This document shows, piece by piece, positions 60,664 to 64,000 of a stretch of DNA of 64,000 nt. Source of the stretch: CAMDHY01 sp046156265 (lineage in GTDB: Bacteria > Pseudomonadota > Alphaproteobacteria > Rhizobiales > Segnochrobactraceae); contig NZ_JAWDIR010000011.1 of assembly GCF_046156265.1 (NCBI RefSeq), forward strand, positions 744,001 through 808,000, given 5' to 3'. The number at the start of each line of letters is the position of its first letter. Position 1 is the first letter of the stretch. Below the pieces are notes generated by a model, which was given only the letters and a program-made list of their open reading frames with translations, made no database searches and was not told the DNA's origin. A program made the position numbers and the translations under genes.

Positions 60664-60900
60664 TCAGAACGCCTTGAACGTCACGATCGTCTTGGTGTCC
60701 TGGATGCCGTCGATGGTGTGGACCTTCTCGGCGATGAAGTGGCCGATGTCGGCGGTCTCCTCGACATAGATCTTCACCAGCAGGTCGTAGTCGCCGGCCG
60801 TCGAGTAGACCTCGGAGGCGATCTCGGCGTCGGCGATGCGGTTGGCGACGTCGTAGGCCTTGCCGAGCTGGCATTTGACCAGAATGAAGAAGGGCTTCAT
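60664..60900 (-). CDS. Stand-alone Lrp/AsnC ligand-binding (RAM) domain protein
   Basis: This 78-residue protein consists only of the AsnC/Lrp effector domain, without a DNA-binding helix-turn-helix. The RAM fold is recognised from MKPFFILVKCQLGKAYDVANRI, VYSTAGDYDLLVKIYVEE and the final TIDGIQDTKTIVTFKAF. Such proteins form oligomers and may sense amino acids or pair with full Lrp regulators. The start at 60900 has GGAG six nt upstream; an extension to 61275 would have no resemblance. It converges with the AT-rich secreted gene. Confidence 0.88.
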   Translation of the reverse strand: MKPFFILVKCQLGKAYDVANRIADAEIASEVYSTAGDYDLLVKIYVEETADIGHFIAEKVHTIDGIQDTKTIVTFKAF

Positions 60901-61156
60901 GGGCAACTCCGGCACGCCCCGGAGCGGGGCCGCTGCAATCGATCGGACTGAACCGGAAGCCCGCCCAAGGAGCAAGAGGCAAGGCCCGTCCGGGGAGGGG
61001 TGGGGAAAGAGGCGCTTCTGATTTTCACTCGCATCTGTTGCGGACTCTTGCCATCCACCCCCCGACGCGCGCAAAAGAGAGGAAAGGCGGATCGTCCGGG
61101 CCGCGGACTTCCAGTGGCTGGACGAGCGCAACGCCCACAGACCCGGAGCCGATCCG

Positions 61157-61969
61157 ATGCCGTCCCCTGCCATGAACGCCGCCGCCGCGTCCTCGTCCGT
61201 CGTCGTGCCGATGCCCCGCTCGCTCACCGAGCGCCAGCGCCGGGTCATCGCCCACATGGTGGCGGCCGTCGACAAGGCGGAATCGAGCGACCACCCGTTC
61301 TCGTATTTCTACGCGCGGGAGCTGTTCCCCGCCGACTTCTACCGCGACATCCTCGCGAGCCTGCCGGAGAAGTCGGTCTACTCGCCCATCAACATCGAGC
61401 GTTGGCGCCGGCCGAACGGCGAGAGCACGCGCGACCGCTTCTTCCTGTCGCGCGAGGCCCTCGACACCCTGCCGCCGGGACTGAAGCAGTTCTGGCGCGA
61501 GATGACGGAAATCCTGACCTCGCCGGAGCTGAAGCAGGCGGTCTTCCGCAAGCTCGCCACCGACATCGCGCTGCGCTTCGACACGACGCCTGCGAAGGTC
61601 GGCGACATCCAGGCCTGGCCGCGCTGCACGCTCCTGCGTGACACCGAGGGCTACCGCATCAAGCCGCACACCGACGGTCTCGAGAAGATCGTCACGATGC
61701 AGATCTATCTGCCGCCTGACGAGAGCCAGCGCGACATCGGCACCGTTCTCTATGAGGAAGACGGCTCGCTCATCGCCAAGCTGACGCGCCGCTCGCTGAA
61801 GAAGTTCAAGAAGTTCGAGTTCCTGCCGAACACCGGATACGCCTTTGCGGTCAACAATCGCAAGGGCAAGAAGAGCTGGCACGGCACCGAGACGCTCGCT
61901 GGCTCGGTCGGGACGCGCAACACTATCATGAACCTCTACCGCGGCACTTCGGAAGAGGAATATTACTGA
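61157..61969 (+). CDS. 2-oxoglutarate/Fe(II)-dependent oxygenase-like protein
   Basis: This 270-residue protein has a jelly-roll oxygenase core. His171 and Asp173 in IKPHTDGLEK and His242 in KSWHGTETL are likely iron ligands. A following GTRNTIMNLYR supplies the Arg that would bind 2-oxoglutarate. VTMQIYLPPDESQRDIGTVLYEEDG matches prolyl-hydroxylase-like proteins of unknown substrate. The ATG at 61157 is the first of several; ATGs at 61172 and 61211 are possible starts. It is divergent from the Lrp-domain gene. Substrate unknown. Confidence 0.8.
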   Translation: MPSPAMNAAAASSSVVVPMPRSLTERQRRVIAHMVAAVDKAESSDHPFSYFYARELFPADFYRDILASLPEKSVYSPINIERWRRPNGESTRDRFFLSREALDTLPPGLKQFWREMTEILTSPELKQAVFRKLATDIALRFDTTPAKVGDIQAWPRCTLLRDTEGYRIKPHTDGLEKIVTMQIYLPPDESQRDIGTVLYEEDGSLIAKLTRRSLKKFKKFEFLPNTGYAFAVNNRKGKKSWHGTETLAGSVGTRNTIMNLYRGTSEEEYY

Positions 61970-62073
61970 TCGACGAGGCTGATGGGTGGTTGCTGCCCGT
62001 CGGCATGGTCTGAGGTCGGCCGCGACCCGCGGCCGCGCCGACGTGGACGGTCGGCAACATTTTTGCGGATCGG

Positions 62074-62100
62074 TGTCACACCTCGTCGGTCTGTCTCGTC
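62074..62100 (+). promoter_or_regulatory. ECF41-type sigma factor promoter
   Basis: TGTCACA (62074-62080) and CGTC (62097-62100) stand 16 nt apart, 43 nt upstream of the carboxymuconolactone decarboxylase start. This matches the promoter described for ECF41 sigma factors, and the ECF41 gene is second in the operon. Confidence 0.8.
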
Positions 62101-62143
62101 CTGTCTCCGAACCCGGGCTCATCCGGGCAACGAGAGGACGACG

Positions 62144-62602
62144 ATGACCCCCCGTATCGACCTGTTCAAATCCGCCCCCGACGCCATCAAGGCCATGATG
62201 GGCCTCGAGACCTATGTCCGGGCGAGCGGCCTCCCGACATCGCTGATGGAGCTCGTGAAGATGCGGGCCTCGCAGCTGAACGGCTGTGCGTTCTGCCTCG
62301 ATATGCACGCCCGCGATGCACGCAAGCACGGTGAGAGCGAGCAGCGGCTCTATCTCCTCAGCGCCTGGCGGGAATCGCCGCTCTTCAGCGACAGCGAGCG
62401 CGCGGCGCTGGCGTGGACCGAGGCGCTGACGCGTCTCCCGGAGTCAGGCGTGCCCGATGATGTCTACGACGAGCTCACCCGCCACTTCTCGGAGGCCGAG
62501 ATCGTTCGCCTGTCCATGCTGATCGTCGCGATCAACGGCTGGAACCGGCTCAACGTCGGCGTTCGTGCCGTGCATCCGGTCGAGGAGCGCAGTGCGGCGT
62601 GA
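62144..62602 (+). CDS. Carboxymuconolactone decarboxylase-family protein (AhpD-like)
   Basis: This 152-residue alpha-helical protein belongs to the CMD/AhpD family. The thiol pair Cys48 and Cys51 in NGCAFCLDMHARDA, with His55, is the peroxidase-type active site. Such genes (the C of COE: carboxymuconolactone decarboxylase, oxidoreductase, epimerase) are the regular partners and targets of ECF41 sigma factors. It lies behind a TGTCACA-N16-CGTC promoter and its stop overlaps the sigma gene's GTG, so the two are coupled. It may remove organic peroxides, but the inducer is unknown. Confidence 0.92.
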   Translation: MTPRIDLFKSAPDAIKAMMGLETYVRASGLPTSLMELVKMRASQLNGCAFCLDMHARDARKHGESEQRLYLLSAWRESPLFSDSERAALAWTEALTRLPESGVPDDVYDELTRHFSEAEIVRLSMLIVAINGWNRLNVGVRAVHPVEERSAA

Positions 62603-63489
62603 ACGCCACGTTGCCCCCGTCGTCGGCGCCGGCGGATGGCTTCGAGCCGCACCGGCGCCGGCTGCGCGGCCTTGCCTACCGCATGCTGGGCTCGGTCGCC
62701 GATGCCGAGGACGTCGTCCAGGACGCGTTCCTCCGCTGGCACGGAGCCGACCGGGCCGCGGTGGACGATGCCGGCGCCTTCCTGTCGCGCGTCGTCACCC
62801 GGCTCTGCCTCGACCGGCTGAAGTCGGCGCGGGCGCGGCGGGAGACCTATGTCGGCTCGTGGCTGCCCGAGCCCGTGCTCGAGGCCGATGCCTTCGGCGG
62901 CGGAGACGCGGAGGATGCAGCCCTCGACCTGTCGGTCGCGCTGATGCTGGCGCTCGAGCGGCTGTCGCCGCTGGAGCGTGCCGCCTTCCTGCTGCACGAC
63001 ATCTTCGATGCGAGCTTCGACGAGATTGCCGCGACGCTGGGACGATCGCCGGCGACCTGCCGCCAGCTCGCGACCCGCGCCCGCCGCAATGTCCGCTCCG
63101 AGCGGCCGCGTTTCCCCGTGCCGACGGAAGAGAGCGAGCGCATCGCGCGCGCCTTCCGCGCGGCCGCCGACAGCGGCGACGCATCGGCGCTCTCGCAGGT
63201 GCTGGCCGCCTCCGTCGTGCTCACCGCCGATGGTGGAGGGCGCGCCTCGGCGGTGAAGGATCCGCTCGTCGGCCGCGAGGCGGTGGCGCGCTTCTTCAGC
63301 CGGCTCGCCCGCGCGCCGCTCGGACCGGGCGTCGTCCGCGAGGCGCGGATCAACGGCCTGCCGGGCTATGTAACGCGCCACGCGGACGGCACCCTGCAGA
63401 CCACCGCCTTCGAGATCGAGGACGGCCTGATCACCGCCATCCACGTCGTCCGCAACCCCGACAAGCTCTCGCACGTGCCGCCGCCGTAG
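62599..63489 (+). CDS. ECF41-family RNA polymerase sigma factor with SnoaL-like C-domain
   Basis: This 296-residue sigma factor has sigma-2 (RRRLRGLAYRMLGSVADAEDVVQDAFLRW) and sigma-4 (LSPLERAAFLLHDIFDASFDEIAATLGRS) regions and a C-terminal SnoaL-like extension of about 100 residues. ECF41 hallmarks are DGGGR in VLTADGGGRASA and NPDKL at 286-290. The extension replaces an anti-sigma factor and controls activity in cis. A GTG start overlaps the CMD stop (GTGA). The promoter ahead of the operon fits its own specificity, so positive autoregulation is expected. Confidence 0.93.
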   Translation: MNATLPPSSAPADGFEPHRRRLRGLAYRMLGSVADAEDVVQDAFLRWHGADRAAVDDAGAFLSRVVTRLCLDRLKSARARRETYVGSWLPEPVLEADAFGGGDAEDAALDLSVALMLALERLSPLERAAFLLHDIFDASFDEIAATLGRSPATCRQLATRARRNVRSERPRFPVPTEESERIARAFRAAADSGDASALSQVLAASVVLTADGGGRASAVKDPLVGREAVARFFSRLARAPLGPGVVREARINGLPGYVTRHADGTLQTTAFEIEDGLITAIHVVRNPDKLSHVPPP

Positions 63490-63535
63490 AGGTCGACGCG
63501 GGTCGCATCGGGGGCGTTGGCCCTGGTTCAGCGCT

Positions 63536-63565
63536 TTGACATCCGCCTGCCGCCGCGGCTACGGT
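63536..63565 (+). promoter_or_regulatory. Possible promoter of thiE
   Basis: A perfect TTGACA (63536-63541) is followed after 18 nt by TACGGT (63560-63565), a weak -10 element. Transcription would start near 63572, just before the TPP riboswitch begins, which supports the assignment. Confidence 0.5.
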
Positions 63566-63573
63566 GCCGCCTC

Positions 63574-63659
63574 CTCATGGGGGTGCCCGTCCGGGCTGAG
63601 AGGTCGTGCGCGACCAACCCCTCGAACCTGAACCGGGTCATTCCGGCGGAGGGAATGGG
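63574..63659 (+). ncRNA. TPP riboswitch (THI box)
   Basis: The conserved THI-box elements are all present in order: GGGGGTGCCCG, GGGCTGAGAGG, ACCCCTCGAACCTGAACCGGG, and CGGCGGAGGGAATGGG. The closing P1 helix pairs CTCAT (63574-63578) with ATGGG (63655-63659). Thiamine pyrophosphate binding represses thiamine genes. The GGAGGGA within the conserved 3' strand (63648-63654) is also the Shine-Dalgarno of thiE, whose ATG begins at 63660, so control is most likely translational. Confidence 0.95.
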
Positions 63660-64000
63660 ATGGCTGCTCACCTCGCACAGACACTGTCGAGAACCGCTGG
63701 TCCGGGTGGTTCGCCTCTGCCGGCCGGGGCTCGCGCGCGCCGCAGCGTCGACCACTCGGTCTACATTGTCCTGGACCCGTCGGCCTCGAACGGTCGGCCG
63801 CTGACCGACATCGCCCGCGCCGCGGTGGCGGGCGGCGCCACCCTCCTGCAGTACCGCGACAAGCACGCATCCACCGGCGAAATGGTCGAGACGACGCGGG
63901 CGCTCCTCGCCGTGCTGGCGGGCTCGGGCGTGCCGCTCGTCGTCAATGATCGCATCGACGTGGCGCTCGCCGCCGGCGCCGACGGTGCGCATGTCGGCCA
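63660..64000 (+). CDS. thiE: Thiamine-phosphate synthase, N-terminal part (3' end outside window)
   Basis: ThiE joins the pyrimidine and thiazole phosphates to thiamine monophosphate. The visible 113 codons show the TIM-barrel start VYIVLDPSASNG, the pyrophosphate-binding segment ATLLQYRDKHASTGEM and VPLVVNDRIDVALAAGADGAHVG. An unusual Arg/Ala/Pro-rich stretch of about 30 residues (AHLAQTLSRTAGPG onward) precedes the domain. The ATG at 63660 is chosen because it lies 6 nt after GGAGGGA and directly abuts the riboswitch. The gene runs off the right edge. It is regulated by the THI box. Confidence 0.9.
   Translation, partial: MAAHLAQTLSRTAGPGGSPLPAGARARRSVDHSVYIVLDPSASNGRPLTDIARAAVAGGATLLQYRDKHASTGEMVETTRALLAVLAGSGVPLVVNDRIDVALAAGADGAHVG

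Overview
The window is a 64 kb piece of a high-GC (about 68-70 %) chromosome. Gene content and order point to an alphaproteobacterium of the order Hyphomicrobiales (Rhizobiales). The evidence includes a 5-aminolevulinate synthase (C4 haem pathway), a PopZ polar organiser, DUF1127, DUF2155 and DUF455 proteins, and the blocks PIMT-tolC-popZ-valS, M48-dsbA-aroQ-accB-accC-aat and amidase-PBP1A-prfB that are common in that order. The genus cannot be fixed from the sequence alone. Coding density is high. I saw no tRNA, rRNA, CRISPR array, insertion sequence or prophage.

Layout. 1-2458: 5' part of a type I polyketide synthase running off the left edge. 3121-5596: pseudouridine synthase, PaaI-type thioesterase and isovaleryl-CoA dehydrogenase. 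5645-5950 (minus): a DUF1127 gene followed by three stem-loops with the same C-rich loop, a layout like the cuckoo/CcsR small RNAs of Rhodobacter. 6276-9194: uvrA with its terminator. 9397-15411: PIMT-like protein, TolC, PopZ, ValS. 15546-21470: DUF2155 protein facing the minus-strand run M48-dsbA-aroQ-accB-accC-aat. 21618-24287: RNase E with a predicted leader of about 560 nt. 25013-31162: amidase, PBP1A, prfB with its +1 frameshift site, and a trypsin-like protease. 31166-35874: DUF455 and Bcp opposite an AsmA-like protein. 35899-36981: a Rieske/flavodoxin-fold fusion.

37166-42917 is a methionine-cycle operon: an ArsR-methyltransferase fusion resembling SahR, metF, and a methionine synthase split into two genes. 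A near-palindromic operator candidate lies at its start. Next come a LysR regulator with a palindrome, a 27-residue membrane micropeptide found by reading the minus strand (43952-44035), an extensin-family lipoprotein, a 2-oxoglutarate oxygenase, a dienelactone-hydrolase-like protein, and 5-oxoprolinase coupled to a DUF3616 gene. A divergent MarR regulator heads chaA, META, J-domain, amidase and AbrB-type membrane genes (52166-56987).

The right end holds two small secreted proteins, hemA, RidA, an AT-rich secreted orphan, a stand-alone Lrp sensor domain and an oxygenase. It then has an ECF41-type sigma factor cotranscribed with a carboxymuconolactone decarboxylase behind a matching promoter, and a TPP riboswitch whose conserved 3' strand contains the ribosome-binding site of thiE (truncated at the right edge).

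Most genes are housekeeping. The most interesting material is regulatory or very small: the triple C-loop RNA, the micropeptide, the rne leader, the SahR-like operator next to split metH, and the ECF41 promoter.
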